Assembly: GCA_046313675.1 (NCBI GenBank)
Contig: JBKBXU010000154.1
Location: forward strand, 1-10,262
Direction of reading: 5' to 3'
DNA from: JBKBXU01 sp046313675
Lineage (GTDB): Bacteria > Bacteroidota > Bacteroidia > Cytophagales > Cytophagaceae
DNA: 10,262 bases
Below the pieces are notes generated by a model. That model saw nothing but the letters and a program-made list of their open reading frames with translations, was not told the origin of the DNA and did not search any database. Shown in pieces: positions 1 to 6,450 of the stretch; position 1 is the stretch's first letter; each line of letters starts with the position of its first letter. A program made the translations under genes and the position numbers.

Positions 1-1143
1 CTTGAAGAAGGACACCTTCCCCTGACACGCAGTATATTGTCAAGGGATTTTAAGCTGATTAAGGCTATGGGTGCAAACACCATCCGGAGGTATAATCAGG
101 GTGTGTATGATGTAAATGTTTTAAATATTGCCGAAGAATATGACCTGAAAGTATGCTATTCCATCTGGTTTGATCCCAAAACTGATTTCGCTAACGATGT
201 TGAGGCTGTAAAGGAATATCAGCGTGAGGCAGAAGAACTGGTTACGAAGTACAAAAATAAGAAATCGGTGCTGGCCTGGACATTGGGAGGGCCGGTATGG
301 AATATGCTTCAGGAAAACTTCCGGCAACCTTACCTGACGGAGGTGAGAAGGGCTTATCTGCAACAGTTGGAAGAGATGGCGAAAACACTGCATCGTCTTG
401 ATCCGCATAGGCCGGTTATTGCTGTGTTTGATTTTACCGATGAATTGCCTGCCGCATTACTTGATTTGAAAACGCATGCTCCATCCATAGATGTAATAGG
501 TCTGAATGTTTATAAGGAACAGGATCTTATGGCTGTGCCGGAAATTATAGATAGGTTCTATCCCGGAAAGCCTTATCTTTTCACTGAATTCGGGCCTCAG
601 CCCTATGCATTTGATGAGAATAACGGATATGAATACAAGGAAGATACAGATTTTTTTAAAGGCCGAAGATACTTTTGGAAATGGATAAAGTATATAGACG
701 CACGCAAAGAAACGAACCTTGGGGGTTTTGCTTTTTGCTGGAGTGATAAAGCTGATGGAGTTAATACATGGTTTGGCTTAACGGATTTTAAAGGTAGAAG
801 GAAAGCTTCGTATTATGATCTGATGCGAGTTTGGGGTGGTAAGAAAATGGCTGGTAGTTTCCCTCAAATTTATATAGAAGGTCCGGAAAAAGGTTTTATC
901 CGAGGGAGCAAGCATGAATTTGATCTCAAAAGCCTGGATGGTTTTGGGGGATTTAAGCATGTAGATTGGTATCTTTGCAAAGAGGAAAAGTTTAAGGAAT
1001 CCGGGAAAATTGACGTGGCTGAAGATAGGTATTCTTTGTTACTTAAAATCCCTGTTGATCCGGGTAAGTATCGGCTTTATGCTTTTCTTTCTGATAAAAA
1101 TGGTAATGTGGTTACGGCATCTAAAGCGATATATATAAAGTAA
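1..1143 (+). CDS. GH2-like TIM-barrel glycosidase-family protein, 5' truncated by window edge
   Basis: The frame is open from base 1, so the start lies upstream. The TTG at 37 is only an internal codon. The 380 visible residues look like the C-terminal part of a clan-A (GH2-type) TIM barrel. An early strand reads FKLIKAMGANTIRRY, a later segment SIDVIGLNVY precedes FTEFGP, and GGFAFCWSDK then WFGLTD end the barrel. The Glu of FTEFGP (codon 586-588) fits the nucleophile position. The acid/base motif, normally W-x-L-G-N-E, reads WTLGGPVWN here, so Pro replaces Glu (codon 292-294). After about base 860 a small beta-rich domain follows and runs to the end. No sorting tail is present. It is probably co-transcribed with the next gene, 7 bases downstream. 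It may be an inactive or altered glycosidase acting on exopolysaccharide. Fold assignment is fairly confident; substrate and activity are unknown. Confidence 0.82.
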   Translation, partial: LEEGHLPLTRSILSRDFKLIKAMGANTIRRYNQGVYDVNVLNIAEEYDLKVCYSIWFDPKTDFANDVEAVKEYQREAEELVTKYKNKKSVLAWTLGGPVWNMLQENFRQPYLTEVRRAYLQQLEEMAKTLHRLDPHRPVIAVFDFTDELPAALLDLKTHAPSIDVIGLNVYKEQDLMAVPEIIDRFYPGKPYLFTEFGPQPYAFDENNGYEYKEDTDFFKGRRYFWKWIKYIDARKETNLGGFAFCWSDKADGVNTWFGLTDFKGRRKASYYDLMRVWGGKKMAGSFPQIYIEGPEKGFIRGSKHEFDLKSLDGFGGFKHVDWYLCKEEKFKESGKIDVAEDRYSLLLKIPVDPGKYRLYAFLSDKNGNVVTASKAIYIK

Positions 1144-1150
1144 TTTTTTT

Positions 1151-1678
1151 ATGAAAGATTTAGGAATTGGTTCAAGAGTGAAACATCATCTCCATGGAGA
1201 AGGCGTTGTTTGTGCATCCAGATATCAAATATTTAAAATCAGCTTTCCCGGAAAAGGTGTTGTAGAAGTGAATAGAGATGAGGAAATGGAAATTATAGAG
1301 GAGGTTACGGAAGCTGATGTGCTGTCTGTAAATGATGTGCAACAAATGCTTACGGACATTCTTGAAAGGTATGGTAATACCAATGAGGTGGTTCAGGTTT
1401 CTGATAAATGGCTGAAAGGTAAGTTGATCCTGAAACCTTACAGTGATGAACTTGCTCCCAAGGAAATTCCTGTAGAAAACTTTTTTCATAAAATAGTGAT
1501 GCTCAGGGATCGGTTAAGGGTAATGGAGCAGAAGATTAATAGCAATTCCAAGCTGAATGATGATGACAAAATTGACCTTCAGCAATACATAACCCGAATC
1601 TATGGAAGTTTAACTACATTTAATGTGCTGTTTAAATACAAGGAAGATTACTTTGTTGGTCAGAAGGGGGAGGGGTAA
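1151..1678 (+). CDS. Conserved protein with N-terminal PcrA/CarD-like Tudor motif, function unknown
   Basis: This 175-residue protein has no signal peptide or membrane segment and should be cytosolic. Residues 5-49 follow the small beta-barrel pattern seen at the C-terminus of PcrA/UvrD helicases and in CarD-like proteins: G-S-R-V-x-H with HGEGVV, then ISFPGKG. Residues 55-75 look helical. Residues 88-170 form a highly charged, mostly helical region with KEIPVENFFHKIVMLRDRL and YGSLTTFNVLF, which I recall as a well-conserved pattern in Bacteroidota proteins of unknown function. It starts 7 bases after the barrel gene stop, with only a run of T between them and no Shine-Dalgarno site, so it is probably translated from the same mRNA. 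The Tudor-like motif suggests binding to RNA polymerase, DNA or a helicase, but that is inference from a short motif. Confidence 0.85.
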   Translation: MKDLGIGSRVKHHLHGEGVVCASRYQIFKISFPGKGVVEVNRDEEMEIIEEVTEADVLSVNDVQQMLTDILERYGNTNEVVQVSDKWLKGKLILKPYSDELAPKEIPVENFFHKIVMLRDRLRVMEQKINSNSKLNDDDKIDLQQYITRIYGSLTTFNVLFKYKEDYFVGQKGEG

Positions 1679-1705
1679 AGTTTTAATATTTTCAAAGATA
1701 ATAAA

Positions 1706-1726
1706 AAGCCGGTTTTTAACCGGCTT
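1706..1726 (-). terminator. Intrinsic terminator of the minus-strand GT2, overlapping its stop codon
   Basis: A perfect 9-bp stem (AAGCCGGTT / AACCGGCTT) closes on a TTT loop. On the minus strand it is followed by TTTTTATTATC, a good U-tract, so it terminates the GT2 mRNA. The TAA stop of that gene (1716-1718) straddles the loop and the first stem base. On the plus strand the downstream bases are CATTATATT, a poor U-tract, so it would be a weak terminator for the 1-1678 transcript. Confidence 0.8.
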
Positions 1727-2600
1727 CATTATATTCCTTTGTTTGTTCTGTCAATCGCTCCGGTTTTAAGTATACACCGATTCGGCTCACTTCTTTCCTG
1801 ATTCTGTTTTTAAATGCCTTTCCAAGACTTCCATCTGCTATAAGCCTTCGGTCGCTTGTCCAGGTACGGGATTTCTTCGTAGTTATATGTTTTAATTTAC
1901 CGACTTTCATCAGGCATAGTGCCATCCATCCATCATCGCTTCTTCCGGTTATATGTCTTTGAAGGTTGTGTTCATAACCTCCTACCGTAAAAGCATCTTC
2001 CCTGCGGAAGGCAAAATTGAAGCCCATTACCTGCACACATTCCCTGTAGATTTTTTTGACCTTGAAAAAACTTTCGGCTACTATTTCGTAAGCTCCCAGA
2101 GCCGGCCTTGTTGTTTGTGTACCCGGAATAAATGAATATGTTCCATACACACATGAAATTTCAGTATCCTGTAGAGCATCAATTAAAGGGTCAGCCCAGG
2201 TAGGAGGGTATATCGTATCAGAATCAGCGCTGAGAATAAATTTCCCTTTTGCTGCTTCCATGCCTTCCTGCCTGGCATAGGTTATACCCTGGTTTTTTGC
2301 AAAGACTGATTTTACACCACAACGATCAATGATTTCCTGCGTTCGATCTGTGGAATTATTATTTGATACAATTAATTCTGTTCTGTATTTTGTCTGTAGT
2401 TCACTTAATGAAGACAAGGTCTTTAGAAGATCTTTTTCTTCGTTGTATGCCGGGATCACTATTGAAACTTCCGGGTTTTCTATTTTAAATTTTTCTAATC
2501 CCGCTTTTACCCGGTCAAAAACTTCCTGCGGCACTTCATCCAGGCTGTTGTAGGTAATGTTATGCCTTTTAACCCATTCTGGTACAGTAAATCTTGACAT
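1716..2600 (-). CDS. Soluble family 2 glycosyltransferase
   Basis: The 294-residue protein transfers a sugar from a nucleotide donor, probably to a glycan or lipid-linked acceptor. The GT-A fold begins near residue 44 with VSIVIPAYNEE. The donor-binding segment is NNNSTDRT (80-87), the metal-binding DxD is SADSD (124-128), and SDDGW (221-225) fits the catalytic-base region. The last 70 residues are basic (RTWTSDRRL, KNRIRKEVSRIG). There is no transmembrane segment or signal peptide, so it is cytosolic or peripheral at the membrane, unlike the processive-type GT2 at 5004. The start is supported by a GAGGAG Shine-Dalgarno site 8 bases upstream (2608-2613 on the plus strand), notable in a genome where other starts lack one. 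It is divergent from the 2717 operon across 116 bases and may belong to the same polysaccharide locus. Acceptor and sugar cannot be read from sequence. Confidence 0.93.
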   Translation of the reverse strand: MSRFTVPEWVKRHNITYNSLDEVPQEVFDRVKAGLEKFKIENPEVSIVIPAYNEEKDLLKTLSSLSELQTKYRTELIVSNNNSTDRTQEIIDRCGVKSVFAKNQGITYARQEGMEAAKGKFILSADSDTIYPPTWADPLIDALQDTEISCVYGTYSFIPGTQTTRPALGAYEIVAESFFKVKKIYRECVQVMGFNFAFRREDAFTVGGYEHNLQRHITGRSDDGWMALCLMKVGKLKHITTKKSRTWTSDRRLIADGSLGKAFKNRIRKEVSRIGVYLKPERLTEQTKEYNEAG

Positions 2601-2716
2601 ATTTTATCTCCTCATTTTATCTTTCAACACATTCACTAAAGTAACCTGCGGTTAAATTCATTTGTTATAGATTTTTGAAGAAAAAGTATAAAAGTTCACA
2701 AAACAAATAGCAGCTC
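2601..2716. promoter_or_regulatory. Divergent intergenic region with promoters for both flanking genes expected
   Basis: The 116-base AT-rich gap separates divergent starts, so at least two promoters must lie here or just outside. I see TTTG at 2661 and TAGATTTTTG at 2668-2677 on the plus strand, and TTTTG followed by TATACTTT on the minus strand. Neither pair matches the Bacteroidota TTG/TAnnTTTG consensus with normal spacing, so no exact promoter is called. Confidence 0.35.
2608..2613 (-). promoter_or_regulatory. Shine-Dalgarno site of the soluble GT2
   Basis: The plus-strand CTCCTC reads GAGGAG on the minus strand, 7 bases before the ATG at 2600. This fixes the start. It stands out because the other genes here have A- or T-rich leaders without this motif. 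Confidence 0.65.
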
Positions 2717-4336
2717 ATGCCGCTTTTAATTTATATGAGGAGTTTTTTTACATACATGACTATGATTTTTTTGGGCGTATGTTCTGTGGGGTATTCTCAA
2801 CAAATACCTACAGGAGATTGCGAGTGTGATTATGTAATTCCTAAAACCGTTCTTGCAATTGATGCAGATACCCTGAATATAAATCCTGGAGATAGAATTT
2901 GCATAATGGGAGGAGAGCGAAGGTTTCTTGCACTAAGAAATTTCAGGGGCAGCAGGCAGGATCCTTTGCTGTTTATTAATTGTGAAGGCCAGGTGGTGGT
3001 TCGGAATAGTGATTGGCATTACGGAATACGTATTGACAATAGCCAGTATTTTAGGTTCTCAGGCACCGGAGATCCGGAATATGAATATGGGTTTTATATA
3101 GCGGAAGCCAGTTCACCGGGAATTATTGGCTTTACGATTGGGCGGATGTCTTCCGATATGGAAATTGACCACGTAAGAATTTCCAATACAGGGTTTGCCG
3201 GCCTGATGATAAAGACCGATCCCGACTGTGAAGGATCTCCAAACCGAGGCAATTTTGTTCAGCGTAATACAGTAGTTCATAACATGCATGTACACGATAC
3301 CAATGGTGAGGGTATTTACATAGGTTTTCCCCATTATACAGGGATGATAAGGGAGTGTAATGGTGATAGCATCCGGGTGTTTCCCCATGACCTGAAAGGG
3401 GTAAAAATTTATAATAACTGGGTTGAGAATACCGCCAGAGAAGGTATTCAGGTAGGATGTGCTGTTGAAGACTGCGAGATATATGATAATGTAATCGTCA
3501 ATTTTGGGCTTAGGAATGAAAACTGGCAGAACAGCGGCCTTCACCTAAGTACAGGTACCACGGGAATTGTACGTCATAATACCATTAAGCATGGTAGAGG
3601 CCCGGGTGTTTGGCTGAATGGTTTTGGAGATAATTACTTTTATAACAACGTTATTTTTGATGTTGGCAAGGAGGGTTTTTTATGCCATGACAGCCTTGTT
3701 CGGGAAGGGACAGGTTATCATATACTTAATAATTCTATTGTATCAGTTGGGGAAGATGGATTTCGACTTTTTAATAATCATCTCAGCGATGGGCATCAAA
3801 TGATCAATAACATAATATCCGGCACAGGGGGGACTTACTACCGGGTTGATAATGAAGCTGCATTCTTTCAGGCCCATAATTACTTCAATCCCGAGCCCAG
3901 AAGAGTTTATTTTAAGAATGTAAATATAGGAGACCTTCGTTTACACAGGTTTTCCCCAGCTATAGATGCAGGAATGGATTTGTCGGAGTTTGGTGTGGTT
4001 AATGATATTTTGTATGAGCCGCGGCCTATGGGCAAGGCTTATGATTGTGGAGCTCATGAATCTGAATATGAACGGTATTCTATAGATTTTACCATATATC
4101 CTAATCCATCTATAGACCATGCCATCATTAGTTTCATTAACTATGAGGATGGCTATGTAGGATTACGGATATACGATGAATTGGGACGATTAATGCGGGT
4201 GCTTATAGACGGGCATATGGAGGCAGGTATTTATAATATCGACCATATATCCGGTGACCTGGCGGCAGCGGTATATTTCTGTGAGCTGCGCAGACAGGAT
4301 GAAAAAATGGTAAAACGTATGGTTATAGTAAAATGA
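2717..4336 (+). CDS. Secreted right-handed beta-helix protein with T9SS type A sorting domain
   Basis: The 539-residue protein begins with a signal peptide ending near YSQQ (26-29). The ATG at 2735 (MRSFF...) would give a more typical charged-then-hydrophobic signal and is a credible alternative start. Residues 40-95 resemble the capping segment of parallel beta-helix proteins (INPGDRICI). Residues 100-400 carry many short strands with Asn-turn motifs (YNNWVENTAREGIQV, LNNSIVS, MINNIIS). The segment 407-447 (LRLHRFSPAIDAG, then DCGAHE) is a common C-terminal cap of such helices. The tail from about 456 is a sorting domain: IYPNPS, then GIYNI, ending MVKRMVIVK. After the signal is cut it should cross the outer membrane by T9SS and be attached or released. 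The fold occurs in polysaccharide lyases, C5-epimerases and binding proteins; no family-specific catalytic set is recognisable. It heads a three-gene operon. Confidence 0.9.
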   Translation: MPLLIYMRSFFTYMTMIFLGVCSVGYSQQIPTGDCECDYVIPKTVLAIDADTLNINPGDRICIMGGERRFLALRNFRGSRQDPLLFINCEGQVVVRNSDWHYGIRIDNSQYFRFSGTGDPEYEYGFYIAEASSPGIIGFTIGRMSSDMEIDHVRISNTGFAGLMIKTDPDCEGSPNRGNFVQRNTVVHNMHVHDTNGEGIYIGFPHYTGMIRECNGDSIRVFPHDLKGVKIYNNWVENTAREGIQVGCAVEDCEIYDNVIVNFGLRNENWQNSGLHLSTGTTGIVRHNTIKHGRGPGVWLNGFGDNYFYNNVIFDVGKEGFLCHDSLVREGTGYHILNNSIVSVGEDGFRLFNNHLSDGHQMINNIISGTGGTYYRVDNEAAFFQAHNYFNPEPRRVYFKNVNIGDLRLHRFSPAIDAGMDLSEFGVVNDILYEPRPMGKAYDCGAHESEYERYSIDFTIYPNPSIDHAIISFINYEDGYVGLRIYDELGRLMRVLIDGHMEAGIYNIDHISGDLAAAVYFCELRRQDEKMVKRMVIVK

Positions 4337-4345
4337 GAACGAGAT

Positions 4346-5002
4346 ATGAATGCGGTAATAAAGAAGATAAAGAAAGATGATCGATTAAAGCAGTTGGCTT
4401 TGTGGGCTTTAATTCCAAAGAACCAGGCCAGGCCAAGAGCATGGGTTAAATTGTTCGTAAATCCATTGATTCATAAAAAAGGAAAAAATGCATTGATAAG
4501 AAGAAGGACAAGAATGGATGTAATGCCCTTTAATCCTTTTATAATAGGTGATAATTCCACAGTTGAGGATTTTGCAACAATTAACAATGGAATGGGAAAG
4601 GTGGAAATAGGAAACCATACCAGAATCGGAATTTCGAATGTGATTATTGGTCCGGTTAAGATTGGTGATAATGTGATTCTAGCCCAGAATATTGTCGTTT
4701 CAGGCCTGAATCATGGGTATGAAGATATTCATATGCCTATTTCCCGTCAGAAATGTACGACTGCTGAAATTGTAATAGAGGACGAGGCATGGATCGGGGC
4801 AAATGCAGTTATTACTGCCGGTGTACATATAGGAAAACATTCTGTGGTAGCTGCTGGAAGTGTGGTAACCAAAGATGTGCCTCCGTATACCATTGTTGGA
4901 GGTAATCCCGCCAAACCGCTGAAGCAGTATAACGCTGAAACCCGTCAGTGGGAAAAAGTTAGTAGAGAAAATGTAAGTGGGAATTTAAAAGTGGTAAAGT
5001 GA
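4346..5002 (+). CDS. Left-handed beta-helix (hexapeptide) O-acyltransferase, WcaF/MaaA-like
   Basis: The 218-residue enzyme probably moves an acetyl group from acetyl-CoA to a sugar hydroxyl in the cytosol. After a basic N-terminal segment (residues 1-60), hexapeptide repeats run from about 64 to 190: FIIGDNSTVEDFATI, VEIGNHTRIGISNVIIG, VKIGDNVILAQNIVV, IVIEDEAWIGANAVITAGVHIG. The proposed catalytic His is H123 in GLNHGY. The family-typical end VVTKDVPPYTIVGGNPAKPLK is split here as VVTKDVPPYTIV (173-184) and GGNPAKPLK (185-193). The length fits the maltose/galactoside acetyltransferase and WcaF groups. It begins 9 bases after the beta-helix gene and ends 1 base before the membrane GT2, so the three are one operon. 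It likely decorates the polymer precursor. The acyl group and the acceptor are not readable; a malonyl or succinyl donor is less likely but possible. Confidence 0.92.
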   Translation: MNAVIKKIKKDDRLKQLALWALIPKNQARPRAWVKLFVNPLIHKKGKNALIRRRTRMDVMPFNPFIIGDNSTVEDFATINNGMGKVEIGNHTRIGISNVIIGPVKIGDNVILAQNIVVSGLNHGYEDIHMPISRQKCTTAEIVIEDEAWIGANAVITAGVHIGKHSVVAAGSVVTKDVPPYTIVGGNPAKPLKQYNAETRQWEKVSRENVSGNLKVVK

Positions 5003-5003
5003 T

Positions 5004-6197
5004 ATGGAATTTTCAATACTGGAAGTGCTGTTTTGGGCAGGAGTGTTTATTGTTTTCTATGCCTATATGGGGTATGGCTTAGTACTTTATCCCATGGTAA
5101 AGATCAAGCAGTTTATCTCCAAGAAGGCTAATAAATTTGATGAAAATTTTCAACCGGAGGTTACATTTGTTGTTCCGAGCTATAATGAAGAGGATATTAT
5201 TGAAGAAAAGGTTAAAAATTGCCTGAGCTTTGACTATCCTAAAGACAAGCTGAAGATTGTTTTTATTACCGATGGTTCTACAGATTCTACACCTGATAAG
5301 GTTCGTGAATTTGAAAATGTTAAAGTTCTTCATGAAAACAAGAGAGGTGGAAAATCAGCAGCCGAAAACCGGGCGATGAAGTATGTGGAAACGCCCATTG
5401 TTATATTTTCAGATGCTAATACAATTTTACCGGCACATGCCATTAAAGAGCTGGTGAAGCATTACGCTGATCCTTCTGTAGGGGCTGTATCAGGTGAAAA
5501 GCGAATTATGAATAAGGAAAAGGATGGAGCAACAGGTGCCGGAGAAGGTATTTATTGGAAGTACGAATCATTTCTTAAAAAACTTGATTCCGACCTTAAA
5601 ACCATTGTTGGGGCTGCCGGAGAATTGTTCTCTTTCAGAACAGAGTTGTTTTCTGAATTAGAGGAAGATACCATATTGGACGATTTTATGCTTAGTATGC
5701 GAATTGCCTCTCAGGGTTATAAAGTTGTTTACGAACCAGATGCATATGCCATGGAAACGGCTTCTGCATCGGTAAAGGAGGAGTTGAAAAGGAAGGTGAG
5801 AATTTGTGCCGGTGGCTGGCAGTCAATGTCACGATTGTTGCCCGCATTAAACCCTTTCAATGATCCGATGTTGAGTTTCCAATATATATCACACAGGGTG
5901 TTGCGGTGGAGTATCGTACCTTTATTGTTAGTGCTACTATTTCCCCTCAATATTTACTTGTTTGTAGCTTCCAATCAATGGATCTATCAACTATCCCTGT
6001 ACGGGCAGTGTTTGTTTTATGTAATGGCTTTACTTGGCTGGTACATGGAAAACAGACAAATAAGGGTTAAGCTTCTTTTTGTTCCCTATTATTTCCTAAT
6101 AATGAACTACGCTGTTTTTGCAGGTTTTTTCCGGTTTCTTGGCGGAAAGCAGGCTGCAGCCTGGGAAAGGTCTCAAAGGAGTACAGTTACTGAATAA
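5004..6197 (+). CDS. Membrane family 2 glycosyltransferase, cellulose-synthase superfamily
   Basis: The 397-residue integral membrane enzyme probably polymerises or elongates a glycan at the inner membrane. An N-terminal helix (5-30) precedes a GT-A domain: VTFVVPSYNEE (53-63), DGSTD (90-94), the DxD-equivalent SDAN (136-139), and the acceptor/base region ILDDFMLS (224-231). KRKVRICAGGWQ (262-273) occupies the place of the Q-x-x-R-W finger of processive enzymes, in the variant RxxRxxxGxxQ form seen in CESA-like relatives. Three helices follow (about 301-322, 328-348, 355-378), and the C-terminus has WERSQR. It lacks a PilZ domain, so it is not regulated by c-di-GMP in the manner of BcsA. It starts 1 base after the acyltransferase stop, which points to translational coupling. 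The stop TAA is directly followed by TGA. Linkage and sugar are unknown. Confidence 0.92.
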   Translation: MEFSILEVLFWAGVFIVFYAYMGYGLVLYPMVKIKQFISKKANKFDENFQPEVTFVVPSYNEEDIIEEKVKNCLSFDYPKDKLKIVFITDGSTDSTPDKVREFENVKVLHENKRGGKSAAENRAMKYVETPIVIFSDANTILPAHAIKELVKHYADPSVGAVSGEKRIMNKEKDGATGAGEGIYWKYESFLKKLDSDLKTIVGAAGELFSFRTELFSELEEDTILDDFMLSMRIASQGYKVVYEPDAYAMETASASVKEELKRKVRICAGGWQSMSRLLPALNPFNDPMLSFQYISHRVLRWSIVPLLLVLLFPLNIYLFVASNQWIYQLSLYGQCLFYVMALLGWYMENRQIRVKLLFVPYYFLIMNYAVFAGFFRFLGGKQAAAWERSQRSTVTE

Positions 6198-6219
6198 TGA
6201 GTTTAGTCAATTAATTTAT

Positions 6220-6251
6220 AAAGCGTTGGTCTTAAAGATCAGCGCTTTTTT
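6220..6251 (+). terminator. Intrinsic terminator of the 2717-6197 operon
   Basis: A 12-bp stem (AAAGCGTTGGTC with GATCAGCGCTTT, two G-U wobbles) closes on TTAAA. The U-tract is TTTTTT followed by G and six more T. It lies 22 bases after the membrane GT2 stop and insulates the operon from the GH8 gene. Confidence 0.88.
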
Positions 6252-6263
6252 GTTTTTTATTAA

Positions 6264-6290
6264 ATAAATACCATTGTTTTTGGTATTTAT
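6264..6290. promoter_or_regulatory. Perfect 10-bp inverted repeat upstream of the GH8 gene
   Basis: ATAAATACCA and TGGTATTTAT are exact reverse complements separated by TTGTTTT. It comes 12 bases after the operon terminator and about 160 bases before the GH8 start. It could be a regulator operator or a second weak hairpin; no long U-tract follows, so a terminator is less likely. Confidence 0.45.
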
Positions 6291-6385
6291 GGGAGGTTGA
6301 TATATTTCAAAAAAATATTAGATAGTTTAAATTTGTGGATAAAAAAAATCTATAAATTATATTTTTTATTAAAAAGTTTATATAT

Positions 6386-6431
6386 GTTTGAAACAATTTA
6401 CGCTACGTAAAGTTTGAAATAGGGTTTCAAA
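6386..6431 (+). promoter_or_regulatory. Candidate promoter and nested repeats of the GH8 gene
   Basis: TTTG at 6387-6390 and AAAGTTTG at 6409-6416 are 18 bases apart, matching the Bacteroidota TTTG / TAnnTTTG promoter except for the first base of the -7 element. Transcription would then start some 25-30 bases before the ATG. The elements sit in repeats: GTTTGAAA at 6386-6393 and again at 6412-6419, an inverted TTTCAAA at 6425-6431, and between the direct copies a palindrome TTTACG-CTA-CGTAAA (6397-6411). The leader up to 6451 is A-rich without a Shine-Dalgarno site. Confidence 0.45.
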
Positions 6432-6450
6432 ATCTAAAAAAAATCAAAAC

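Noticed and set aside
37..39. TTG as the start codon of the first gene
   Set aside because: The frame stays open to base 1 with residues that continue the barrel pattern, and no leader or ribosome site precedes it. The gene is truncated by the window edge.
3113..3544. 143-codon minus-strand open frame opposite the beta-helix gene
   Set aside because: It lies fully inside a well-supported gene and its translation shows no recognisable domain.
6291..6380. Poly-A/T stretches before the GH8 gene as an origin or curved regulatory DNA
   Set aside because: They are simple AT-rich spacer with no DnaA-box set or repeated iterons.
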